The notes under the pieces: generated by a model
The model's database searches: none
What the model was told of the DNA's origin: nothing
What the model saw: the letters and a program-made list of their open reading frames with translations, nothing else
Part shown: piece by piece, positions 6,596 through 14,364 of the stretch
Position numbering within the stretch: the stretch's first letter is position 1
Layout of the letters: every line of letters starts with the position of its first letter
Translations under genes and position numbers: made by a program
Source of the DNA: Propionibacteriaceae bacterium
Lineage (GTDB): Bacteria; Actinomycetota; Actinomycetes; Propionibacteriales; Propionibacteriaceae
Assembly (NCBI GenBank): GCA_031255975.1
Contig: JAIRRM010000133.1
Span: 1 to 19,386 of the forward strand
Reading direction: 5' to 3'
DNA length: 19,386 nt

Positions 6596-8284
6596 TCAGG
6601 ACAACAACGGCAGTTCCAGCCGACACCCCGTCGCGCCGAGGAAAAGCCGCTGCTGGCTCGGCACCAAGGTGGTAGCGACAAGCGGATCTGGAACACCGGG
6701 ATTACGCAGGTGGAGCGGATGCGCCCCACTGCTCACCTGGAACCTGATGCGATGCCCAGCGGCGAAGCGGTACGCCACCGGGTCGAGCCGCAGTTCGTAA
6801 CTTAGCCGCTCACCTGGTGCCGTGCCGTCGGGCGTCAGGCGTACGTAGCCGTCGGTGACGGTGCGCGAAACTCCCCGTTCATCCACGTCGGTCAGCCGCA
6901 CCATCAGATCCACGGTCGGGTTGGTGGATGAGAACTCCGCGTGGAACACCCCGGTGCCCGCGATCAACATGTCGGCGGGCAGCGGTGCCCCGGTGAAGAG
7001 CAACACATCCTCGCGGGTCTCGCGTGCTCGCTGGTCACGCCGCCCGCACGTGAACGGATTCAGAGAGCGGCCACCGGCCTGCGGCGTGGGATCAGCCGGA
7101 TCATAGCGGTACGTCAACTCGGTATCGGGCGGCGCGGTTTTCGTCAACCTGCCGGATGTGGTGCCGGCCACAGGGCTGAGCTGGAAGGTCAACACTTCAG
7201 CCGCAGGCGGCGGCCACGATTCGCATTCCCGCCAGCCACCGCCACCGGCGATCTCGTAACGTACCCGTGGGCCTTCCAACGGATCACCGGGACGAGCGGG
7301 CAGCCGGAACGACTCCGCCACCGTGGTCAACCCAGCCCCCGGCGAATGATGCGTCCAATCACCGACAATGAGCCGCACCGGACGACCGGCATCGCGCATC
7401 ACGGCGTAATCGGCCAACTGGTCGGGCAGGAACATGTCCTGCCATCCGGCCACCAAAATCAGCGGCGGTACTTGGGTTGGGTCTTGGGAGAACCGTAGCG
7501 GCTCCCACCACGGATCGCCTGGAGCGCGATGCTCCAACCAGTCGCGGTAATAATCCACCCGATGCCCAACGGCGGCCATATCGGCGGTGGCCGCTGGAAG
7601 TTTCAGCGCCGCCTTATCTGTCTTGCGTCGCAACCGCGCTATCGCCATGAGCCGTGCCAACAACCCGCGTTCCTGCACCTCCAACGCCTGCAGCCAAACC
7701 AGCGCGGTCTCCATGGCGAACCCACCACCGACGTACGCGGTGGCAGAGTCGAAGGAGCGCGCCGATTGCGCGATGATCGCGGCATCCTGGCCGGCGACAC
7801 CCGCCAACGCCCACTGGGTGTACCCCAGATAGCTCGGCCCCCAGGTGTGTATCGCCTCCGGGCACCACGGCTGGGCGCGCAACCAGGCCACGGTGTCAAC
7901 CCCGTCGGCCAATTCATGATGGAGCGGGTTGAACTCGCCCTCGGAATCGAAGGTGCCACGGCACCGCTGCACCACCACATGCCGCCCTCGTTCGGCCCAG
8001 ATGACAGCCAGCGTCGTGTTGCCCGCCTGCCCGTACGGGGTGCGTACCAGGATCGCCGGGCCCTGCGCGCCCTCGGCCGGATACCAGTGATCCGCGCAAA
8101 GCCGTACCCCGTCACGCATCGTAATCATGATGCCGCGCTCCACCAGCACGTTGGCACATGTCACCGGAGGCAGTTCACTCTCGGTGACGTGCCGCCGATA
8201 CGATTTACGCTCCCCCCGTTTGAGTTTTGGAGCGGGTGACACCTGGCCCGGGGTGCTGGTCGGCTGGTAGGACGCGCTGGTCAT
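6596..8284 (-). CDS. CocE/NonD-family alpha/beta hydrolase
   Basis: This is a 562-aa serine hydrolase of the X-Pro dipeptidyl-peptidase (S15)/CocE/NonD group, whose known members cleave ester or amide (acyl) bonds. After about 45 variable residues comes the conserved 'ITMRDGVRLCADHWYPA' strand region, then RTPYG and 'QRCRGTFDSEGEF'. The catalytic triad is visible: Ser151 in GPSYLG, Asp283 in GWQDMF and His312 in DWTHH. A C-terminal jelly-roll domain (about 330-562) completes the family layout. There is no signal peptide, so it acts in the cytoplasm. The ATG has a GGAG Shine-Dalgarno 6 bases upstream and lies 31 bp after the HSL-type hydrolase. It ends the operon that begins with the Dpp-type transporter. 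The substrate is unknown; an acyl ester on an imported glycoside is one option, a peptide another. Confidence 0.9.
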   Translation of the reverse strand: MTSASYQPTSTPGQVSPAPKLKRGERKSYRRHVTESELPPVTCANVLVERGIMITMRDGVRLCADHWYPAEGAQGPAILVRTPYGQAGNTTLAVIWAERGRHVVVQRCRGTFDSEGEFNPLHHELADGVDTVAWLRAQPWCPEAIHTWGPSYLGYTQWALAGVAGQDAAIIAQSARSFDSATAYVGGGFAMETALVWLQALEVQERGLLARLMAIARLRRKTDKAALKLPAATADMAAVGHRVDYYRDWLEHRAPGDPWWEPLRFSQDPTQVPPLILVAGWQDMFLPDQLADYAVMRDAGRPVRLIVGDWTHHSPGAGLTTVAESFRLPARPGDPLEGPRVRYEIAGGGGWRECESWPPPAAEVLTFQLSPVAGTTSGRLTKTAPPDTELTYRYDPADPTPQAGGRSLNPFTCGRRDQRARETREDVLLFTGAPLPADMLIAGTGVFHAEFSSTNPTVDLMVRLTDVDERGVSRTVTDGYVRLTPDGTAPGERLSYELRLDPVAYRFAAGHRIRFQVSSGAHPLHLRNPGVPDPLVATTLVPSQQRLFLGATGCRLELPLLS

Positions 8285-8315
8285 CTAGAACTCCATCTGC
8301 TCGGTCTACCCGGTC

Positions 8316-9326
8316 TCAGCCGCCGAAGATGCCGCGAAGCCAAGTGGCCGTATCACGGTGCATGGTTTCGGCCACGGTCGCGGTGGCCACGGTGTGAGTC
8401 ATCGGGTAACTATGCACCGTCACCGGCACCCCAGCCGCGTCCAGTCGCTCGGCGTAGCGCAGCGCATCCGGTGCCAGCGCGTCGAACTCGGCCACCACCA
8501 GCAGCGTCTCCGGGGTGGTGGAAAGGTCGGCCCGTCTGCCGGGTGAAAGTGGGTCCACGGCGGTATCGGCACCGCCGGCGTACATCTGGGCGATCATCTT
8601 TGCCACCTCGACGGTGAGCGCGTCGGCGGAGAAGCGGTGCGACTCCAACGAAAGATCTAGCGACGGGCACTGCAACACTTGAGCCGCGACTCGCGGACCG
8701 CCTCGGTCGATGGCCAACTGGGCCGCGGCGCACGCCAAATTGCCGCCGGAACTGATGCCGAATACGGCCAACCGGGTGGTATCCACCCGATACTCCTCCG
8801 CGTTAGCGGCGATCCAGGTAAGCGCGGCGTAGCTGTCTTCCAACGGCACCGGGTACGGAAACTCGGGGGCCAAACGATGATCGACGTTGACGACCACGGC
8901 TCCTGCCTCGGCCACCAGCCGACGGCACAGCGCGTCGTTCAGTTGGAACCCGGCGGCTCCGCCGCCCATCCAGTAGGCCCCACCATGTATCAGCAGCACC
9001 GCCGGGAACGGGCCATCGCCCGCCGGGGTATACACCCGCGCCCCGACGACACCGCCTTCTGCCGGCACGGATACAAACTGTGACGTGATGTGCGCCCATT
9101 CCTCAGGGTTCGGCGGGTACACGGAGACCGTCAACGCCCCCGCCGCCAACGCCGCCGCGTCGTGACGGGCGCGGATCACCGCAACCTCTTGCGCCCACTC
9201 CGCCGGACTCTGACCCGCTGTGGGGCTGGTGGATGGAAACGCGCCTGGTTGCGGCATTCGGGCCGCGCCCCAGGCGATCAACTCCGCCAGTTCCGGGCTG
9301 TAACTATCCTTCCAAGGGTCTTCCAT
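8316..9326 (-). CDS. Alpha/beta hydrolase, HSL (family IV esterase) type
   Basis: This is a 336-aa predicted carboxylesterase with no signal peptide. The oxyanion motif HGG lies at residues 114-116 (LLIHGGAYWMGG), followed by DHRLAPEFPYP. The nucleophile Ser192 sits in GISSGG, where relatives usually have GDSAG. Asp282 (EFDALAPD) and His311 (YPMTHT) complete the triad. The frame is open well upstream, but I start at ATG 9326, where an AGGAG site lies about 8 bases upstream and the typical N-terminal cap begins. An alternative ATG at 9344 overlaps the stop of the second LacI gene (TAATG) but lacks a ribosome site. It sits between the LacI gene and the CocE-like gene in the same operon, so it is probably co-regulated. 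The ester substrate is not known. Confidence 0.91.
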   Translation of the reverse strand: MEDPWKDSYSPELAELIAWGAARMPQPGAFPSTSPTAGQSPAEWAQEVAVIRARHDAAALAAGALTVSVYPPNPEEWAHITSQFVSVPAEGGVVGARVYTPAGDGPFPAVLLIHGGAYWMGGGAAGFQLNDALCRRLVAEAGAVVVNVDHRLAPEFPYPVPLEDSYAALTWIAANAEEYRVDTTRLAVFGISSGGNLACAAAQLAIDRGGPRVAAQVLQCPSLDLSLESHRFSADALTVEVAKMIAQMYAGGADTAVDPLSPGRRADLSTTPETLLVVAEFDALAPDALRYAERLDAAGVPVTVHSYPMTHTVATATVAETMHRDTATWLRGIFGG

Positions 9327-9343
9327 CGGGCCTCTCCTGGTCA

Positions 9344-10423
9344 TTAGGTGGTCACTGGGGTGGCGGGGGACGATTGGGGCCGCAACTGGGTGGAGGAACG
9401 CACCACCAATGTTGGCAGCAGCCGTACATGCGTCAGCGGACGCTCCGGGTCGTTGATGCGGGAGCGCAGCGCGTCCATCGCCAACACGCCGCTCTGGGTG
9501 AACGGCTGTCGCACCGTGGTCAGATCGAACATGGCGGCGATGTCCACGTCGTCGTAACCGACCAACCTCACGTCTGCGGGAACTTGAACCCCCCGCGACG
9601 CAAACCCGGCGGCCAACCCGGCGGCCACCACGTCGTGCAGTCCGAACACCGCATCTGGCAACGGGCCTTCCGCCAACTCTTGCGCGGCCTCCCGACCTCC
9701 CTCGAAAGTGCCGTCGGCGGCCAGCCATTGCGTATCGACAATCCCGGCTTCGGTCATCGCATTGGCGAAACCTTTGAGTCGCAGTTCGCCGCTGGTGACC
9801 AGAGCGTTGTCCACCGGCGGCGGGCTTACGAACACCATTTTGCGGCAACCGAGCGCCAGCAGATGCGCCGCCACCAAGCGGCCGCCTTCCTCATCGTCCA
9901 CCGTGACGCTGGTGTAACTGGTGGAACACTGATCGAGCAGCACCGTGGGGATACGGCGACTGGCCAGGCTCTCCGCCAGTTCCGATGACGGCTCCGCCCC
10001 CATGATGATAAGACCGTCAATGCGGCTCCGCACCGGCAGTGAGTACAACACCGGCACGTCTGGAGTGTCCTGTACGTCAACGGTGATGATGTCGATGTAG
10101 TCAGCGGCGGCGGCCCGGGTGACACCCAACAGTCGTTGCAGATACGTGGGGTGGCGGGTGAACGGGCCGGCCACCGCCACCCGTTTGATGAGCCCGGAGG
10201 CTTTACGCACCCCACCGCGGCCTCGTGGACGAAACTCCATCTGGTCGGCGACGGCCAACACTCGTTGCCGCGTCGGCTCCGATACCAGATCGGGGCGATT
10301 CAGCGCGTGTGACACGGTGGCTATCGAAACCCCGGCGCGGGCGGCCACGTCGTAAATAGTGACAGACACTCCGCAATCACCATCTGTCGCCCCCGGCAGT
10401 TCGCCCGGTAGCCGTTCACTCAT
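9344..10423 (-). CDS. LacI-family transcriptional regulator (second)
   Basis: This is a 359-aa regulator with a non-standard N-terminal tail of about 20 residues before the helix-turn-helix (residues 22-42, VTIYDVAARAGVSIATVSHALN). The PBP-like ligand domain starts near residue 80 and ends with LVGYDDVDIAAMFDLTTVRQP. Recognition-helix residues are Ile-Ala, closer to the GalR/CcpA type (Val-Ala, Met-Ala) than to LacI. I use the ATG at 10423, preceded by GAGGAG at 7 bases and overlapping the ATPase stop by 8 bp. A GTG at 10369 (VSVTIYDV) would give a more usual LacI N-terminus but has a poorer ribosome site. It lies inside the operon, between the transporter and hydrolase genes. It is the natural candidate to bind the double palindrome at 16028-16058. 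Confidence 0.92.
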   Translation of the reverse strand: MSERLPGELPGATDGDCGVSVTIYDVAARAGVSIATVSHALNRPDLVSEPTRQRVLAVADQMEFRPRGRGGVRKASGLIKRVAVAGPFTRHPTYLQRLLGVTRAAAADYIDIITVDVQDTPDVPVLYSLPVRSRIDGLIIMGAEPSSELAESLASRRIPTVLLDQCSTSYTSVTVDDEEGGRLVAAHLLALGCRKMVFVSPPPVDNALVTSGELRLKGFANAMTEAGIVDTQWLAADGTFEGGREAAQELAEGPLPDAVFGLHDVVAAGLAAGFASRGVQVPADVRLVGYDDVDIAAMFDLTTVRQPFTQSGVLAMDALRSRINDPERPLTHVRLLPTLVVRSSTQLRPQSSPATPVTT

Positions 10424-11471
10424 CGCCTGTCTCCTCACTAGCCTCTGTCATCACGCCCATCGCCATCGGGGCGTTGACATGACACGCTACCCGCGCACCA
10501 GACGGCAGCGCGACCAGATGCGGACGTTCACTGCGGCAGATGTCAATGATGAATGGGCAGCGCGACGCGAACGGACAGCTCTGCCGTAGGGCATGGGCAT
10601 CGCCCGCCTGGTCGGCGTGGCCGCGATCCAGTCGGGAGGCGCGGCGCTCGGCCTGGGCCTGCACATCAGGCACCGGAGCGGCTAAAACCAACGCCTGCGT
10701 ATACGGATGCGTCGGGTGATACGCCACCTGAGCGGCAGGCCCTCGCTCCACCACCTGCCCGGCGAACAGCACCGCGATCTCGTCGCTTAGATAGGTGACC
10801 ACCGAGAGGTCGTGCGAGATAAACAGGTTGGTGAGCCCACGGGCCTTGGTGAGCCGCGCCAGCAGATTGATGACCTGTGCCTGCACCGACAGGTCGAGGG
10901 ACGAAACCGCCTCGTCACACACGATGAGTTCCGGCTCCACCACCAGCGCCCGGGCGATGGCCAGCCGCTGCAACTGCCCTCCGGAAAACTGCGATGGGAA
11001 GCGATCCAGCACCTCAGTGCCCATCCCCACCTCGGCAAGGATGCTCTCCAGCCTGACCGCGACTTCGGCGGCACTCACCTGGAGGTTGTAGCGCAGCATC
11101 TCGCCCAGCGTCTCACCGATCTTACGGGTGGGGTTCATGGAGCCGAAGGGGTCTTGGAACACCGCCTGAATACGGCGAGCCAGTGCGGCGCGTTGCGCGC
11201 GCGTCTTGCGCACCAGCGGCGCTCCATCGAAGGTGACACTGCCCGAGGTGGCCGGAACCAACCCCAAGATCACCGACGCGATGGTGGATTTGCCGCTGCC
11301 CGACTCCCCCACCAACCCCAGGGTGCGCCCTCGCGCGATGGCAAGCGACGCCTTGTCCACCGCCAGCACCTGACGGCCTTTACTGCGATAAACCACGCTG
11401 AGGTTCTCAACCTCGATCAAAGGAGGGGCAGCCGGGGCCGCCGGTGTTGCAGTGGCGATCAGATCGCTCAT
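10416..11471 (-). CDS. ABC transporter ATP-binding protein, DppF/OppF type
   Basis: This is a 351-aa cytoplasmic nucleotide-binding subunit powering the Dpp/Opp-type importer. Walker A GESGSGKS lies at 55-62, the Q-loop Gln at 106, the signature FSGGQ at 162-166, Walker B LIVCDE at 182-187 and the switch His at 220. The D-loop region reads EAVSSLD, as often in DppF-type subunits. The C-terminal oligopeptide-transporter domain has four cysteines (299, 305, 312, 330) in a CX5CX6CX17C pattern, a possible iron-sulphur site. The ATG overlaps the preceding stop as ATGA (11468-11471). It pairs with the ATPase half of the fused gene upstream. Related systems carry oligosaccharides as well as peptides, so the family name does not fix the substrate. 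Confidence 0.94.
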   Translation of the reverse strand: MSDLIATATPAAPAAPPLIEVENLSVVYRSKGRQVLAVDKASLAIARGRTLGLVGESGSGKSTIASVILGLVPATSGSVTFDGAPLVRKTRAQRAALARRIQAVFQDPFGSMNPTRKIGETLGEMLRYNLQVSAAEVAVRLESILAEVGMGTEVLDRFPSQFSGGQLQRLAIARALVVEPELIVCDEAVSSLDLSVQAQVINLLARLTKARGLTNLFISHDLSVVTYLSDEIAVLFAGQVVERGPAAQVAYHPTHPYTQALVLAAPVPDVQAQAERRASRLDRGHADQAGDAHALRQSCPFASRCPFIIDICRSERPHLVALPSGARVACHVNAPMAMGVMTEASEETGDE

Positions 11472-13345
11472 GCGCTCACCCCCTCCATACCGGAAACATC
11501 CTCAGGGAAGAGGCAGCGGGTCACACCCGCCCGGCCCGTGGTGACCACGAGTGGCACCGGGGCCGTCGCACATTCCGGGTGCGCCAGCGGACAGCGGTCG
11601 GCGAAGTGACACCCGGCTGGCCAATCCTGCGGCGGAAGCACCGCACCGGAGATGGCGGGTAGCGGCCTACCCGGGGCGGCAAAATACGGATTGGAGCGCA
11701 GCAGCGCCATGGTGTACGGGTGCTTGGGATCGCCTACGATGTCGGCGATGGAGCCCTGCTCCACCACCTGTCCGGCGTACAGCACCACGGCCCGCTCCGC
11801 GAGATCGACCAGCACCCCCCAGTCATGGGTGACCAGTACCACCGTCTTGCCGAGGGCGCGTAACACGTCAAGAATCTCGGCTTGCACGGTCACATCGAGG
11901 GCGGTGGTGGGTTCGTCGGCCAAAATCACCTCGGGCTCTCCCGCCAGCGCGGCGGCGATGCTGACCCGCTGCGCCATACCACCGGAGAGCTGGTACGGAT
12001 AACTCCTCGCCACCAGTTCCGGGTCAGGCAGCCGCACCGCTTGCAGCAGTTCGATGATACGGGCGTCTACGGCGGCACCTTTAAGATCGGTATGAGTTCT
12101 GATGACCTCGGCGAGCTGGTAACGCACCGTGAACACCGGGTCAAGGGCGCTCATCGGATCCTGCCCAATGAGCGCGACGCGCCCGCCACGTAAGGCCGCC
12201 AGCGATTTCACGTCAGACAGCTCGTAGTCGCGGTCTCCGTAGCGCATGGTGCCGGAAGTGACCCGTCCGGTACCCTTGAGCAACCCCAGCATGGCGGCGA
12301 TGGTGACCGACTTGCCACTGCCGGATTCGCCGACGACCCCTACGATCTCGCCGGGACGCAGGCTGAACGACACCCCCGCCACCACCGTGGTGGGGCGACC
12401 GGCTATGTCGAAGGCCACCGACAGGCCATCGACCACGAGTAACGGCTCGGCAACCGCGAAATCGGCGTCGGCGGTCGCGGCGACGGCGGCGGAACCGTCT
12501 TTCACAGTCGAGCGACCGACGGGCAATTGCCGTACCGAATAACCCTCGGCGGTGGCGTCGCGCAACCCGTCGCCGATGAGACCGAACGCCAAAATGAAGG
12601 TGACGATGATGAACCCACTTGGCAGCAACAACCAGGGTTGGTTGCCCAGGTTTTTGGAGGCTTCCGCCACCAACTGTCCCCAGGTGACCTGCCGCGTGCC
12701 GACACCCAAGAACCCCAGGCCGGTCTCCAGCCCGATGGCCGCGGTGGCGAACAGTGCCGCATGAACGATGACGGTGCCCATCACCGTGGGAAGCACATGT
12801 TTACGCAGAATATGGACATCAGACAACCCGGACACCACCGCAGTACGGATGAAAAGTTCTTCACGCACCGATATGGTGGCGGAGCGCACCACCCGAGCAA
12901 GCGATGGGGCGGACACCAAACCGCAAGCGATCATGGCGGCGTCCTCATCGCCTGGCCGCACCGCCAGCACCACCAACACGATGACGGTGCCGGGAATGGC
13001 GTACGCGATGTCGGAGACCCTTAAGATCACCTTGTCGGTCAACCCGCCGCGATAACCGGCCAGCAATCCGAACGGCGTGCCGACGCTGAGGTAGGCAACC
13101 AGGCTGATGGCGGTGGACAAAAACGTGACGCGCCCGCCGTACAGCAGCCGGGAGAGCACATCCAGCCCCAGCACACCGGTACCGAGCGGGTGTGCGGCGC
13201 TCGGCCCCTCCAAAGCGTGCATGATGTCTTGCTGATCCGGGCCATACGGGGCGATGAGCGGTGCAGCGATGGAGAGCACCAACAGCGTCACCACCCAGAC
13301 AAGCGAAATCACCGCCAGCGGCTTGTGGAAAAACCTCTTAATCAT
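11468..13345 (-). CDS. Fused permease (DppC type) and ATPase (DppD type)
   Basis: This is a single 625-aa chain combining two importer subunits. Residues 1 to about 272 form a DppC-like membrane domain, with a first helix at about 8-32 and a 'HPLGTGVLGLDVLSRLLYG' region. Its ATPase-docking loop is near 163-187 (LFIRTAVVSGLSDVHILRKHVLP). A linker rich in Ala/Asp/Val (about 273-300) leads to a full ATPase. There, Walker A GESGSGKS lies at 339-346, signature LSGGM at 453-457, Walker B VILADE at 473-478 and the switch His at 507. The C-terminal cysteines are at 579, 585, 592 and 611. The frame is uninterrupted, so this is a true fusion. Such permease/ATPase fusions are known in actinobacteria. 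ATGA overlaps join it to the genes on both sides. Confidence 0.95.
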   Translation of the reverse strand: MIKRFFHKPLAVISLVWVVTLLVLSIAAPLIAPYGPDQQDIMHALEGPSAAHPLGTGVLGLDVLSRLLYGGRVTFLSTAISLVAYLSVGTPFGLLAGYRGGLTDKVILRVSDIAYAIPGTVIVLVVLAVRPGDEDAAMIACGLVSAPSLARVVRSATISVREELFIRTAVVSGLSDVHILRKHVLPTVMGTVIVHAALFATAAIGLETGLGFLGVGTRQVTWGQLVAEASKNLGNQPWLLLPSGFIIVTFILAFGLIGDGLRDATAEGYSVRQLPVGRSTVKDGSAAVAATADADFAVAEPLLVVDGLSVAFDIAGRPTTVVAGVSFSLRPGEIVGVVGESGSGKSVTIAAMLGLLKGTGRVTSGTMRYGDRDYELSDVKSLAALRGGRVALIGQDPMSALDPVFTVRYQLAEVIRTHTDLKGAAVDARIIELLQAVRLPDPELVARSYPYQLSGGMAQRVSIAAALAGEPEVILADEPTTALDVTVQAEILDVLRALGKTVVLVTHDWGVLVDLAERAVVLYAGQVVEQGSIADIVGDPKHPYTMALLRSNPYFAAPGRPLPAISGAVLPPQDWPAGCHFADRCPLAHPECATAPVPLVVTTGRAGVTRCLFPEDVSGMEGVSA

Positions 13346-14277
13346 GCGCGCACCCTCGGGTTCAGTAGCGCGTAGCAGATTTCGACGACGAGGTTCACGG
13401 TGACGACCACGATGGAGAGCACCAGCGTCACTCCAAGGATCAGCGGAATGTCATGCGACTTGATGGCGGACACGGTGAGGGAACCCAGGCCGGGCAACAC
13501 AAACACCGTCTCCAGCAGCACCGCACCGCTGACCAAGCCGATGAACAGCAGCCCGATGACGGTGATGATCGGCGCACCGGCGTTACGGATCACATGCAGG
13601 AACACCCGCCGTTCGCTCAGCCCCCGGGCACGCAGCATCCGTACGTAATCTTTGCCCAACTCGTCCATCACCGAGGTACGGGTCTGTTTGGCGAGCCCGG
13701 CGGTACCGGTCAACGCCAAAGTGATGATGGGTAAGGCCAATGACATCGCCCACCCAGAGGGCGAATCCGAGAAGCGAATGTAACCGGTAGCGGGGAAGAT
13801 CGGGATGGCCACAGCAAACGCCGCCACCAACACCAGCCCCAACCAGAAGCCCGGCACCGCCAGGCCCACCAGTGAGAGCACGTCCACCACCTTGCCGAAC
13901 ACGCCGCCTTTGATGGCCGAGAGCAAGCCAAGACTTACCCCGAAAGTGGCGACGACGACCAACCCAATACTCATCAGCGACAGGGTGACACTCAATCGGC
14001 TTCCCAATTCGGTGGAGACTTTGCCCCAGGTGACGATGGAGCGCCCCAAGTCGCCGTGCAATACCCCGGTGAGCCAATTCCAGTATTGCAGCGGCAGCGG
14101 CAGGTCGAGCCCCAACTGTTCGCGGAGCGCTTCGACCTGTGCCTCCGGCGCGTTGATGCCGAGGATGGTACGAGCCGGGTCGCCGGGCACGAAACTGGTG
14201 AGGATGAACGTCAGCACACTGGCCACGAGCACGATCGGGATGGCGGTTGCCAACCAGCGACCCATGACCTTCAGCAT
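13342..14277 (-). CDS. ABC transporter permease, DppB/OppB type
   Basis: This is a 311-aa membrane subunit of the Dpp/Opp-type importer. The N-terminal helix at about residues 9-29 is followed by the family motif FVPGDPARTILG and an extracytoplasmic region 'LREQLGLDLPLPLQYWNWL'. About five more hydrophobic segments follow. The ATPase-docking loop lies at 210-232 (DYVRMLRARGLSERRVFLHVIRNA in part), and the chain ends with the usual LNPRVR. The ATG has a near-ideal AAGGAGG Shine-Dalgarno 6 bases upstream. It follows the solute-binding protein gene after 87 bp and overlaps the fused permease/ATPase gene as ATGA, so the membrane subunits should be made together. Confidence 0.95.
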   Translation of the reverse strand: MLKVMGRWLATAIPIVLVASVLTFILTSFVPGDPARTILGINAPEAQVEALREQLGLDLPLPLQYWNWLTGVLHGDLGRSIVTWGKVSTELGSRLSVTLSLMSIGLVVVATFGVSLGLLSAIKGGVFGKVVDVLSLVGLAVPGFWLGLVLVAAFAVAIPIFPATGYIRFSDSPSGWAMSLALPIITLALTGTAGLAKQTRTSVMDELGKDYVRMLRARGLSERRVFLHVIRNAGAPIITVIGLLFIGLVSGAVLLETVFVLPGLGSLTVSAIKSHDIPLILGVTLVLSIVVVTVNLVVEICYALLNPRVRA

Positions 14278-14292
14278 GACGTTCCTCCTTTC

Positions 14293-14307
14293 CAGCGTGC
14301 TACGCTG
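14293..14307 (-). promoter_or_regulatory. Small hairpin before the permease ribosome site
   Basis: Arms CAGCGT and ACGCTG (6 bp, perfect) with a 3-base loop lie immediately upstream of the AAGGAGG site of the DppB-type gene, in the gap after the solute-binding protein gene. Such intercistronic hairpins often protect the binding-protein mRNA or lower expression of the membrane genes. The role here is inferred from position. Confidence 0.35.
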
Positions 14308-14364
14308 CCCGGTAACCCGGCCGTACCTGTCTATCTCAATTCACGCGGTTACTATGCTGGCGCG

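Noticed and set aside
6596..6800. Frameshift or truncation at the end of the CocE-like gene
   Set aside because: The 562-aa length and the complete C-terminal jelly-roll region match the family, so the gene appears intact.
8316..9848. 510-codon reading of the HSL-type hydrolase with a long N-terminal extension
   Set aside because: The extra part runs through the second LacI gene in another frame and is Arg/Gly-rich without motifs. The ATG at 9326 has a proper ribosome site and the family N-terminus.
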